A stretch of 64,000 nucleotides of DNA from Pseudomonas mandelii (GTDB lineage: Bacteria; Pseudomonadota; Gammaproteobacteria; Pseudomonadales; Pseudomonadaceae): the NCBI RefSeq assembly GCF_900106065.1, contig NZ_LT629796.1:4247501-4311500 (forward strand). The letters are read 5' to 3'. Shown one piece after another: positions 56,156-64,000 of the stretch. The notes beneath the pieces were generated by a model. That model did no database searches and was not told the origin of the DNA. It saw only the letters and a list, made by a program, of their open reading frames with translations. The translations under genes and the position numbers were made by a program. How positions within the stretch are numbered: the first letter of the stretch is position 1; each line of letters begins with the position of its first letter.

Positions 56156-56216
56156 GGTGCATTCCAGGCTGAGCGGGTGACGCGTGGAGCATAACCCGCT
56201 TGCGCAGCCCTTGCCG

Positions 56217-56633
56217 CTATTGGCTGAAGGCACCTTCGGAGAGATGGGTTTCGATGCTCACCTCGGTGCTGGTCATCAGCTTGTGTACCGGGCAGCGGTC
56301 GGCCACGCGGTGCAACTCGTCGCGCTGGGCGTCGGTGAGCACGCCCTTGAGGGTCAGTTTGACGTGCAGGGCATATTTGCCTTTCTGCTCTTCGCTGTTG
56401 TCACGTTTGACTTCAACCGTGACGCCGGTCAGCGGAATGTCTTTCTTCTTTGCGTACAGCTTCAGTGTCAGGGCCTTGCAGGCACCCAGGGCCGCGTCGA
56501 AGTAGTCGTGTGGCTCAGGGGCCGAGCCTTCGCCGCCAGACGTGGTCGGCACATCGGCAAAAAGCTGGTGGTCATCGATCTGGACGCTGTGGCGAAAACC
56601 TTCGGCGGAAACGGTATTGACGGTAACGGTCAT
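56217..56633 (-). CDS. OsmC/Ohr-family protein
   Basis: 138 residues with the two active cysteines of the OsmC fold: C52 in DYFDAALGACKALTLKLYA and C114 in RVADRCPVHKLM. The shape matches YhfA-type OsmC proteins rather than classical Ohr. Such proteins reduce organic peroxides or bind lipophilic thiols. GGGAGG lies before... the ATG region (GGCTCCCA in reverse). It is upstream of the pirin gene, a pairing that suits a redox-stress role. Confidence 0.87.
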   Translation of the reverse strand: MTVTVNTVSAEGFRHSVQIDDHQLFADVPTTSGGEGSAPEPHDYFDAALGACKALTLKLYAKKKDIPLTGVTVEVKRDNSEEQKGKYALHVKLTLKGVLTDAQRDELHRVADRCPVHKLMTSTEVSIETHLSEGAFSQ

Positions 56634-56781
56634 TGGGAGCCTCCCAGGCTAAAAAGTCATTCGATCAAAACAGACCTCGAAGTTATAGAGCATTCCTGAC
56701 GATGCGCGTTCCACTTTCTTACCGGCTGAACCGTCTTGAGTGTGCAAAGGTCTACGTCTTTCCTGCCCCCGGAGAATGCCC

Positions 56782-57786
56782 GTGCCCCTGTTCCGTTTGA
56801 GCCTTGCCTGTTTGCTGGTGCTATCCAGTGCTTACGTCAATGCACGCGAATACGCCTACAGCGATGCGCACCTGCATTACGTGGACTTTTTTCAGGAAAC
56901 CGCCGGCATGCCGACATTGCTCAAGGCCATGGACGACAATGCCATTGATCATGTGATGATTTCCGGGATCCCGGTGGCGAAGAAATGGCACGAAGACGAA
57001 CCGAAGCGCCCGCGCTATTACGCCGGTGATGACGCCGATGCCTATTGGTACAGCGCGACGGATGTGATCGTCGCGGCAGCGGTAAGCAAATTGACCCCCG
57101 AGCAGCGTCAACGCTTTCACCCGTTCCTGTCCGGTTTCAACCCCAACGACAAAAACTCCGCAGCGCACATCCAGCGAATGCTCGATCTCAATCCGGGGCT
57201 GTGGCAGGGGATCGGCGAAGTGTTTACCCGGCACGATGACCTGACAGCGCTGACCGCTGGCGACACGCCACGGGCCAACAACGAAGCGATGACGCGGATC
57301 TATCACCTCGCGGCGGAGAACGACTTGCCGGTGATGCTGCACTCCAACATCACCTCCAAGCGTGAGAAAAATCCGCTGTACCTGTCGGAAGTCGAGGAGC
57401 CGTTGCGTAATCATCCGCATACACGATTCATTTGGGCGCACGCAGGCACCAGCGCCGAGGTCCATCGGCATCAAACCCGACTGGATTTTCTGTTGCCGAC
57501 CCTGAGCCGAATGCTCGAGGCCTACCCCAATCTGTACATCGACCTGTCCTGGAGCATGCTGACGCCTTACCTGCTGGATGAGCAGGGCAAGCCTTCTGAA
57601 GCCTGGCTGGGGCTGGTGGAGCGCTTCCCGGATCGCTTCATGCTCGGCTCTGATGTGGTGGGACGTTTCAACAAGCTGGGTAAGGAAATGCGCAGCTTCG
57701 ACCCGTTTCTCGACGCCTTGCCTGAGCAGGTGGCGAGAAAAGTCGCGCGGGACAATTTTCTGTCGATTCTGCCGCGCAACCGTTAA
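56782..57786 (+). CDS. Secreted amidohydrolase-family (TIM-barrel) protein
   Basis: 334 residues: a signal peptide ending VNAR (about residue 20), then an amidohydrolase-2-type barrel starting YSDAHLHYVDFF (metal-binding HxH), with later histidines in VMLHSNIT and FIWAHAGTS and an Asp in GSDVVGR. The GTG at 56782 is chosen because GGAG is seven bases before it, whereas ATG 56776 is only one base from that site. Substrate unknown; a periplasmic location is unusual for this family. Confidence 0.8.
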   Translation: MPLFRLSLACLLVLSSAYVNAREYAYSDAHLHYVDFFQETAGMPTLLKAMDDNAIDHVMISGIPVAKKWHEDEPKRPRYYAGDDADAYWYSATDVIVAAAVSKLTPEQRQRFHPFLSGFNPNDKNSAAHIQRMLDLNPGLWQGIGEVFTRHDDLTALTAGDTPRANNEAMTRIYHLAAENDLPVMLHSNITSKREKNPLYLSEVEEPLRNHPHTRFIWAHAGTSAEVHRHQTRLDFLLPTLSRMLEAYPNLYIDLSWSMLTPYLLDEQGKPSEAWLGLVERFPDRFMLGSDVVGRFNKLGKEMRSFDPFLDALPEQVARKVARDNFLSILPRNR

Positions 57787-57935
57787 GGCTGCGACGCTAC
57801 CGGTTGGCTGCGCACGGTTGCGGATAGCGCATTCCCTGCCTATGTTCCTTGCGAGGCATTACTGGTGACTGGCGCACGAAGACCCGATGCCGGTTGCTGT
57901 CCATCCAGTGCGGATTCTCGCAGCGAGGTAACGAC

Positions 57936-59312
57936 ATGCCAAACGACTCCCGCCCTGCCGTGCTTGAACTGATCGGCAATACGCCGCTGGTGCGCGTCAG
58001 CCGTTTCGATACCGGCCCGTGTACGCTGTTTCTCAAACTCGAATCACAGAACCCCGGCGGTTCGATCAAGGACCGCATCGGTCTGGCGATGATCGACGCC
58101 GCCGAACGCGATGGCCGTCTGCAACCCGGCGGCACCATCGTCGAAGCCACCGCCGGCAATACCGGCCTCGGCCTGGCCCTGGTCGGCCGTGCCAAAGGCT
58201 ATCGAGTGGTGCTGGTGGTGCCGGACAAAATGTCCACCGAGAAGGTGTTGCACCTCAAGGCCATGGGCGCCGAGGTGCACATCACCCGTTCCGACGTCGG
58301 CAAGGGTCATCCCGATTACTATCAGGACGTGGCGGCGCGGCTGGCGCAGGAGATACCCGATGCGTTCTTCGCCGACCAGTTCAACAACCCGGCCAATCCG
58401 CTGGCCCACGAATGCAGCACCGCGCCGGAGATCTGGGCACAGACCCAGCATGATCTGGATGCCATTGTCGTCGGCGTCGGTTCGGCCGGCACCCTGACCG
58501 GGCTGACGCGCTTCTTTCAACGCGTGCAACCGAACCTGGAAATGGTGCTGGCCGATCCGGTCGGTTCGGTGATGGCCGAGTACAGCCGCAGCGGCACCCT
58601 CGGCAAGGCCGGTTCATGGGCGGTGGAAGGCATCGGCGAAGACTTTATTCCATCGATTGCCGACCTTTCCAGCGTGCGCCACGCCTATTCGATCAGCGAC
58701 GAGGAAAGCTTCGATCACGCCCGTCAACTGCTGCGCGCCGAAGGCATTCTCGGCGGTTCCTCGACTGGCACTTTGCTGGCGGCGGCGTTGCGTTACTGTC
58801 GCGAGCAGACCGAGCCGAAACGGGTGGTCAGCTTCGTCTGCGACACCGGCACCCGTTACCTGTCGAAGGTCTACAACGACCAATGGATGAACGATCAGGG
58901 CCTGCTGCAATACAAGCGCTACGGCGATCTGCGCGACCTGATCGCGCGGCGTTTCGAGGATGGCCGCGTCATCAGCGTCGGCCCCGACGACACGCTGCTC
59001 ACCGCCTTCCAGCGCATGCGCCTGGCGGATGTATCGCAATTGCCGGTGCTGGCGGACGGCAAGCGGCTGGTCGGCGTGATCGACGAATCCGATATTCTGC
59101 TGGGCGTGCACGAAGACGCTTCGCATTTGCGCATGCCCGTAGCCAGCGCCATGACTGACAAGTTACAAACCCTGCCGGCAAACGCCAGTCTGGCCGAACT
59201 GCAGGCGGAACTCGATCGTGGTCTGGTGGCGATCATCGCCGATGCCTCGGGCTTCCATGGCCTGATTACGCGAGTCGACCTGCTTAATCACTTACGGAGA
59301 TCGCTTACATGA
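57936..59312 (+). CDS. cbs: Cystathionine beta-synthase (PLP enzyme with CBS domains)
   Basis: 458 residues. The PLP fold has Lys45 in NPGGSIKDRIG, the TAGNTGLGLAL substrate loop and GGSSTGTLLAA phosphate-binding loop. Two CBS domains follow (about 340-455), as in eukaryotic cystathionine beta-synthase but without a heme domain. It condenses serine (or activated serine) with homocysteine to cystathionine. GAGG precedes ATG 57936. The stop overlaps the next gene, completing a reverse transsulfuration operon. Confidence 0.92.
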   Translation: MPNDSRPAVLELIGNTPLVRVSRFDTGPCTLFLKLESQNPGGSIKDRIGLAMIDAAERDGRLQPGGTIVEATAGNTGLGLALVGRAKGYRVVLVVPDKMSTEKVLHLKAMGAEVHITRSDVGKGHPDYYQDVAARLAQEIPDAFFADQFNNPANPLAHECSTAPEIWAQTQHDLDAIVVGVGSAGTLTGLTRFFQRVQPNLEMVLADPVGSVMAEYSRSGTLGKAGSWAVEGIGEDFIPSIADLSSVRHAYSISDEESFDHARQLLRAEGILGGSSTGTLLAAALRYCREQTEPKRVVSFVCDTGTRYLSKVYNDQWMNDQGLLQYKRYGDLRDLIARRFEDGRVISVGPDDTLLTAFQRMRLADVSQLPVLADGKRLVGVIDESDILLGVHEDASHLRMPVASAMTDKLQTLPANASLAELQAELDRGLVAIIADASGFHGLITRVDLLNHLRRSLT

Positions 59313-60487
59313 GTCAGCACGATGAATCCGGCGCGCCCCGCGCCTTCGGCACCCGTGTGATCCATGCCGGACAGACGCCGGATCCTTCCACCGGGGCGCT
59401 GATGCCGCCGATCTACGCCAACTCCACTTACTTGCAGCAAAGCCCCGGCGTGCATAAGGGCCTCGACTATGGCCGCTCTCACAATCCGACGCGCTTTGCG
59501 CTGGAGCGTTGCGTGGCGAACCTTGAGGGCGGCACCCGGGCCTTCGCCTTTGCCTCCGGGCTGGCGGCGATTTCCACGGTGCTCGAATTGCTCGATGCCA
59601 ACGCGCACATCGTCTCCGGCAACGACCTGTACGGCGGGACGTTCCGTCTGTTCGACAAAGTCCGTCAGCGCAGCGCCGGGCATCGCTTCAGCTACGTCGA
59701 CCTGACCGACCTGTCCGCCTTCGAAGCGGCGTTGCAGGACGACACGCGGATGGTCTGTGTCGAGACGCCGAGCAATCCTTTGCTGCGCCTTTCTGATCTC
59801 GCCGCCATTGCGCTTATCTGCCGCGAGCGCGGCATCCTCTGTGTCGCCGACAACACCTTCGCCAGCCCGTGGATCCAGCGCCCGCTGGAGTTGGGTTTCG
59901 ATATCGTGGTGCACTCGACGACCAAGTACCTGAACGGCCACTCCGACGTGATCGGCGGCATTGCGGTGGTCGGGCAGAACGCCGAACTGGCCGAGCGCCT
60001 GGGCTTTTTGCAGAACGCGGTAGGTGCCATCGCCGGGCCGTTTGACGCGTTCCTCACCCTGCGCGGCGTGAAGACCCTGGCGTTGCGCATGGAGCGTCAT
60101 TGCAGTAACGCGCTGGAGCTTGCGCAATGGCTGGAGCGTCAGCCGCAAGTGGCACGCGTTTACTATCCGGGCTTGCCGTCGCATCCGCAGCACGAATTGG
60201 CGCGGCAGCAGATGCGTGGATTTGGCGGGATGATTTCCCTCGACCTGAACAGCGACCTGGCCGGTGCCAGACGCTTCCTTGAAAATGTGCAGATATTTGC
60301 CCTGGCCGAGAGCCTGGGCGGGGTGGAAAGCCTGATCGAGCATCCGGCAATCATGACGCATGCCACCATCCCCGCAGACACCCGTGCACAACTCGGGATC
60401 GGCGATGCGTTGGTGCGTTTGTCCGTGGGGGTCGAGGATGTCGAGGATCTGCGCGCTGACCTGGCTCAGGCGCTGGCGCGGATTTGA
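59309..60487 (+). CDS. Cystathionine gamma-lyase (PLP enzyme)
   Basis: 392 residues of the Cys/Met metabolism PLP family: [37 protein letters not shown], and the PLP lysine K206 in [17 protein letters not shown]. It cleaves cystathionine to cysteine, 2-oxobutyrate and ammonia. Cystathionine gamma-synthase is a close relative and cannot be excluded by motif, but coupling to cbs by a four-base overlap favours the lyase. Confidence 0.9.
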   Translation: MSQHDESGAPRAFGTRVIHAGQTPDPSTGALMPPIYANSTYLQQSPGVHKGLDYGRSHNPTRFALERCVANLEGGTRAFAFASGLAAISTVLELLDANAHIVSGNDLYGGTFRLFDKVRQRSAGHRFSYVDLTDLSAFEAALQDDTRMVCVETPSNPLLRLSDLAAIALICRERGILCVADNTFASPWIQRPLELGFDIVVHSTTKYLNGHSDVIGGIAVVGQNAELAERLGFLQNAVGAIAGPFDAFLTLRGVKTLALRMERHCSNALELAQWLERQPQVARVYYPGLPSHPQHELARQQMRGFGGMISLDLNSDLAGARRFLENVQIFALAESLGGVESLIEHPAIMTHATIPADTRAQLGIGDALVRLSVGVEDVEDLRADLAQALARI

Positions 60488-60503
60488 CGTTCAGCAGGCA
60501 TAA

Positions 60504-60538
60504 AAAAATCCGGAATCCCTGAGGGATTCCGGATTTTT
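60504..60538. terminator. Bidirectional terminator
   Basis: A 16-bp perfect stem AAAAATCCGGAATCCC and complement with a TGA loop, at the convergent junction with the DUF3108 gene. Confidence 0.93.
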
Positions 60539-60551
60539 GTTCAGGCCCGGA

Positions 60552-61265
60552 TCAGCTGCCTTTGACAGCCTTGCCGTTGACCGTACCGTCAAGGAGCATG
60601 ATGTTGTACTCCTTGCCATCGGTTTCGACCTGTTGCAGGCGAACCAGCAGGTAATCCCAATCCTTGGCGAACCACAGGACGGTGATGCGCTTGCTTTGCG
60701 TCGGGTCGCGCACGCGCTCGACCTTGATCGCATCGATCTGGCCGGCCTTGGTGTCGACTTTCTCCGAACCCAGCACGCGGAAGTCATACGTATCGACTTC
60801 GCCATCATCGACGACCTGATAGCTCATGCTTTTTTTGCCGGCGGCCACATCGTGTTGCAGGGCCAGCTGATAGGTGGATTTGTCGACCATGCCACGGTTC
60901 AGCGGGATCTTGACCGCATCACCGCGATCGGTGCCAGTGACCATTTTGTTGGTCCAGTCGAAGTCCAGGTCGGCTTTCTTGGCTTTACCCAGACCACCGC
61001 GTTCGAAGTGGTAGGACTGGGGCAGCAACGTGTCCTTGTCCAGGGTCAGGGTGCTTTCTTCTGTCAGGCTGGCGATCATCATCGAGGCCTTGAAGCTGAG
61101 CTTCCAGACACCGTTGGCACCCTGGGTCAGGCTGCGTTCAGCCGTGCCACTCATGGGCAGCTGCTTCCAGTCGGCGGTGTAGCTGGCGGAGAAAGGTTGA
61201 AGGTCTGCAGCCTGCGCGAAAGGCAGGGCAAACAGAGCGCAAGCGAAGAGCAGGGCGCGACGCAT
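60552..61265 (-). CDS. DUF3108 periplasmic protein
   Basis: 237 residues with a signal peptide ending AQAA (about 19), then a beta-rich domain: FSASYTADWKQLPMSGTAERSL, YQLALQHDVAAGKKSMSYQV (Gln-Leu-rich turn) and TVLWFAKDWDYLLVRLQQ, matching DUF3108. Function unknown, though it is usually linked to purN in Pseudomonas. GGAGATTTT precedes the ATG. It is eight bases downstream of purN and likely co-transcribed with purMN. Confidence 0.9.
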   Translation of the reverse strand: MRRALLFACALFALPFAQAADLQPFSASYTADWKQLPMSGTAERSLTQGANGVWKLSFKASMMIASLTEESTLTLDKDTLLPQSYHFERGGLGKAKKADLDFDWTNKMVTGTDRGDAVKIPLNRGMVDKSTYQLALQHDVAAGKKSMSYQVVDDGEVDTYDFRVLGSEKVDTKAGQIDAIKVERVRDPTQSKRITVLWFAKDWDYLLVRLQQVETDGKEYNIMLLDGTVNGKAVKGS

Positions 61266-61273
61266 AAAATCTC

Positions 61274-61924
61274 CTAGTGTCGAATCAAGTGGCCGCTGGC
61301 CGCGAGTAACTTTCCATCCAGTAAAGCACCTTGCTCACCGAGCGATAAACGGCCTTCGGCAAACCAGCGTACAGCCATCGGGTAGATCAGGTGTTCCTGA
61401 ACATGGACTCGCTGCGCCAGACTCTGCGGCGAATCGTGCAACTCTACCGGTATTACTGCCTGTACGACCAGTGGTCCGCCATCGAGTTCCTCGGTGACGA
61501 AGTGCACGGAGCAGCCATGTTCCGTGTCGCCGGCTTCCAGCGCGCGCTGATGAGTGTGTAACCCTTTGTATTTGGGTAGCAGCGAGGGATGGATGTTGAG
61601 CAGGCGACCCGCGTAGTGGCGCACGAAGTCAGCGCTGAGAATGCGCATGAAACCGGCCAGTACCACGAGTTTGGGGTTGAAGGCGTCGATCAGTTCGATC
61701 AGCGCGGCATCGAAGGCTTCGCGGCCTTCGAAAGCCTTGTGATCCAGGGAGCGGGTGTCGATACCCGCGTCCCTGGCGCGTTGCAGGCCGTAAGCGTCGG
61801 CGCGGTTGGAAATCACCGCGGCGATGCGGACCGGGCTGTCGCCGGTCCGCGTGCTGTCGATCAAGGCCTGCAAGTTACTGCCGGTGCCGGACAACAGCAC
61901 CACCACATCACAGGTCTGGGACAT
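61274..61924 (-). CDS. purN: Phosphoribosylglycinamide formyltransferase
   Basis: 216 residues. The phosphate-binding LLSGTGSNLQALID starts the Rossmann-like domain, and the catalytic site is NIHPSLLPKYKGLHTHQRAL with H, D in EELDGGPLVVQA. It formylates glycinamide ribonucleotide with 10-formyl-THF in purine synthesis. The ATG at 61924 shares a base with the purM stop (TGATG); an earlier TTG is unlikely. Confidence 0.95.
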   Translation of the reverse strand: MSQTCDVVVLLSGTGSNLQALIDSTRTGDSPVRIAAVISNRADAYGLQRARDAGIDTRSLDHKAFEGREAFDAALIELIDAFNPKLVVLAGFMRILSADFVRHYAGRLLNIHPSLLPKYKGLHTHQRALEAGDTEHGCSVHFVTEELDGGPLVVQAVIPVELHDSPQSLAQRVHVQEHLIYPMAVRWFAEGRLSLGEQGALLDGKLLAASGHLIRH

Positions 61925-62982
61925 CAATGAGCCTTGAGGTTCTTCAGTTCAACCTGGGCTGCGCCTTCGGCAGCGGTGGCGATCTGACCGATAACCCATG
62001 GCTGCTCGCCGGCTTCACGCAGGACGTTCAGGGCAGTTTCAACGTGCTCTTGAGCCACGCAGATGACCATGCCCACGCCGCAGTTCAGCACGCGGTGCAT
62101 TTCGTTTTCGTCGACGTTGCCTTTCTCTTGCAGCCAGTCGAACACGGCAGGGCGGGTCCAGCTTGCGACGTCAACCACGGCTTGGGCGCCTTTTGGCAGT
62201 ACGCGCGGGATGTTGTCCAGCAGGCCGCCACCGGTGATGTGGGCCATGGCTTTGACCGCGCCGGTGTCCTTGATCAGCTTGAGCAACGGTTTCACGTAGA
62301 TGCGGGTCGGGGCCATCAGCAGGTCGGTCAGCGGTTTGCCGTCGAGCTGGATATTTTCGATATCGGCACCGGAGACTTCGATGATCTTGCGGATCAGCGA
62401 GTAGCCGTTGGAGTGCGGGCCGGAAGACGGCAGGGCGAGCAGGGCATCGCCGGCAGCGACTTTCGAACCGTCGATGATTTCGGATTTTTCCACGACGCCG
62501 ACGCAGAAGCCGGCCAGGTCGTAGTCTTCGCCTTCGTACATGCCAGGCATTTCAGCGGTTTCGCCGCCGACCAGGGAGCAGCCGGACAGTTCACAGCCAG
62601 CGCCGATGCCGGTCACGACCTGGGTCGCGGTTTCGACGTTCAGCTTGCCGGTGGCGTAGTAGTCGAGGAAGAACAGCGGCTCGGCGCCGCAGACCACCAG
62701 GTCGTTCACGCACATGGCCACCAGGTCGATGCCGATGCTGTCGTGCTTGTTCAGGTTCAACGCCAGGCGCAGCTTGGTGCCCACGCCGTCGGTGCCGGAA
62801 ACCAGTACGGGCTGCTTGTAGCCGGCCGGGATTTCGCAGAGGGCGCCGAAACCGCCCAGGCCGCCCATGACTTCCGGGCGCGCAGTGCGCTTGGCGACGC
62901 TCTTGATGCGTTCGACCAATGCTTCACCGGCGTCGATGTCTACACCGGCGTCCTTGTAGCTCAGGGAGGGTTGCTTGCTCAT
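61924..62982 (-). CDS. purM: Phosphoribosylformylglycinamidine cyclo-ligase
   Basis: 352 residues with [54 protein letters not shown] and [26 protein letters not shown] motifs of PurM (quoted in parts, for example [20 protein letters not shown]). It makes aminoimidazole ribonucleotide. It is the first gene of the purM-purN-DUF3108 operon on the minus strand. Confidence 0.97.
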   Translation of the reverse strand: MSKQPSLSYKDAGVDIDAGEALVERIKSVAKRTARPEVMGGLGGFGALCEIPAGYKQPVLVSGTDGVGTKLRLALNLNKHDSIGIDLVAMCVNDLVVCGAEPLFFLDYYATGKLNVETATQVVTGIGAGCELSGCSLVGGETAEMPGMYEGEDYDLAGFCVGVVEKSEIIDGSKVAAGDALLALPSSGPHSNGYSLIRKIIEVSGADIENIQLDGKPLTDLLMAPTRIYVKPLLKLIKDTGAVKAMAHITGGGLLDNIPRVLPKGAQAVVDVASWTRPAVFDWLQEKGNVDENEMHRVLNCGVGMVICVAQEHVETALNVLREAGEQPWVIGQIATAAEGAAQVELKNLKAH

Positions 62983-63366
62983 GATCCAGGCCTTTAGGGG
63001 GGATTCAGGGGTAACGACCGAGTCCAGTGGGACCGCTGAAATAAACGAAGGCGAGCGCCTTGCACGAATTTCAGGGTGCCCGGCTGTTGCCGGTCTGCGA
63101 AGGCGCGCGATTTTATCAGGCTTGAAGGGCAGCGGCCATCCTCACGCCGACGGCAGGGGCATATCGGCTGAAAAAAACCTCTATTGCCCGTGTTGGTCGC
63201 CGCCTCGATGGCTGTATAAGGTATCGCGATTAACCGTCTATCGTTATGACAGTGCGAAAAACTTAGTCAGATCGTGGTGAATGTTTTGCGCAGGGATGTG
63301 GTCACAGCCTTGCTCGATCATCTTCATGCGGTCTGTTCCAGCCGCTCTCGTCGTCAGGAATCTCCC
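62983..63366. other. Divergent intergenic region with a likely promoter for the DUF2066 gene
   Basis: 384 bases between divergent purM and DUF2066 genes. A plausible sigma-70 promoter for the plus strand is TTGGTC - 16 bases - TATAAG (63193-63220). No purine-related operator or riboswitch was recognised, and no gene is supported here. Confidence 0.45.
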
Positions 63367-64000
63367 ATGCGTTTTTTTTCCAGATTTTTATTTGCAGGCT
63401 GTTTTTCACTGGTCAGCCTGGCGAGTCATGCCGAAACCGTCAAAGGCCTGTATCAAGTGCGCGAGCCTGTCAGCAGTCAATCGTCTGAGGAACGCGACCA
63501 GGCGACCCAGCGCGCGCTGGACACCCTGGTGCTGCGCCTGACCGGTGATCCCAAGGCTGCGCAAAGTCCGGGGTTGGCGGCGCTACGCAAAGATCCGCAA
63601 CAGATCATCAGTCAATACGGTTTCGACGCCGGTCCGCCGGAAGTGCTGAAAGTCGATTTCGACCCGGCCAGCACCGAACAAGCCTTGCGCCGCGCCGGGT
63701 TGTCTTTGTGGGGGACGAATCGGCCGTCGATCCTGAGTTGGTGGTTGAACGACTCCGCCGAGGGATCGAGCCTGGTGGGCGATGGCCAGTCCAGCGCCGC
63801 GCCGTTGCGTCGCGCAGCCCAGCATCGTGGTCTGCCGTTGCGGTTGCCGTTGGCGGACCTGAGTGAGCAACTGGTGGCTACGGCACCCAACCTTGAAGGG
63901 GCAGATGCAACGCCGTTGCGCGCTGCCTCGGACCGTTACAGCGCCGATGCCTTGCTCGCGGTGCATGCCCGGGAAGAGGGTGGCCAGTGGCAGGCCAAAT
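63367..64000 (+). CDS. DUF2066 secreted protein (3'-truncated by window edge)
   Basis: At least 211 residues, still open at the end of the window. A signal peptide (MRFFSRFLFAGCFSLVSLAS, cleavage near SHAE), then the DUF2066 pattern VKGLYQVREPVSSQSSEERD, RALDTLVLRLTGD, and ISQYGFDAGPPEVLKVDFDP. Function unknown. In Pseudomonas this gene lies between purM and perM/hda, and the position here agrees. AGGAA is six bases before the ATG. Confidence 0.88.
   Translation, partial: MRFFSRFLFAGCFSLVSLASHAETVKGLYQVREPVSSQSSEERDQATQRALDTLVLRLTGDPKAAQSPGLAALRKDPQQIISQYGFDAGPPEVLKVDFDPASTEQALRRAGLSLWGTNRPSILSWWLNDSAEGSSLVGDGQSSAAPLRRAAQHRGLPLRLPLADLSEQLVATAPNLEGADATPLRAASDRYSADALLAVHAREEGGQWQAK

Overview
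The window looks like chromosomal DNA of a Pseudomonas from the fluorescens group. This rests on GC-rich coding sequence, gene neighbourhoods I recognise from Pseudomonas (ccmABCDEFGHI; gcl-hyi-glxR-ttuD-pyk; gltA divergent from sdhCDAB-sucAB-lpd-sucCD; purMN), and the typical Pseudomonas REP/REPIN repeats with a RAYT transposase gene. No rRNA, tRNA, CRISPR array, prophage or complete insertion sequence was seen.

Layout. 1-6.96 kb: the cytochrome c maturation operon from the end of ccmA to ccmI, followed by a small lipoprotein gene; nearly every junction is a 4-base ATGA/GTGA overlap. 7.0-10.3 kb: accessory genes on the minus strand (LysR regulator, short-chain dehydrogenase, MFS transporter) around a scar holding a hicB remnant. 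10.5-14.3 kb: a secreted protein, an orphan sulfate-binding protein, and a urea transporter followed by a voltage-gated-type potassium channel. 14.4-21.7 kb: the glyoxylate-to-pyruvate (glycerate pathway) operon, read leftward from a divergent control region with two identical TTGTATACAA palindromes. 21.7-24.3 kb: the RAYT gene between two REPINs, a RutR-like TetR regulator and a DUF808 membrane protein. 24.3-32.1 kb: envelope and transport genes (MlaA-like protein with a periplasmic alpha/beta hydrolase, GH17 membrane protein, glycine-betaine binding protein, DUF485/ActP acetate permease pair).

32.1-33.4 kb is a gene-free composite repeat island with five co-oriented REPs, a 150-bp diverged inverted repeat, a roughly 107-bp direct repeat and 23 perfect copies of TTTGGC. 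33.4-46.4 kb is the TCA-cycle block: citrate synthase, divergent from succinate dehydrogenase, 2-oxoglutarate dehydrogenase and succinyl-CoA synthetase. The sdhC, sucA and sucC leaders are all structured. 46.9-63 kb: a branched-chain amino acid carrier, a lineage-specific delta-60 repeat gene with an A9 slippery tract at its start, small membrane genes, two tandem hotdog thioesterases, htpG with an internal sigma-32 promoter, hydrolase/pirin/OsmC genes, a reverse transsulfuration pair (cbs and cystathionine gamma-lyase), and purM-purN. The window ends inside a DUF2066 gene.

Functionally the window is central carbon metabolism and envelope upkeep. Glyoxylate goes to tartronate semialdehyde, glycerate, 2-phosphoglycerate and finally pyruvate. 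Acetate uptake (ActP) feeds citrate synthase and the TCA enzymes, and mature c-type cytochromes serve the respiratory chain that re-oxidises the succinate dehydrogenase electrons. The least explained signals are the sucC leader with two mutually exclusive helices, the repeat island, the delta-60 slippery start, and the hydrolase/MlaA-paralog pair.
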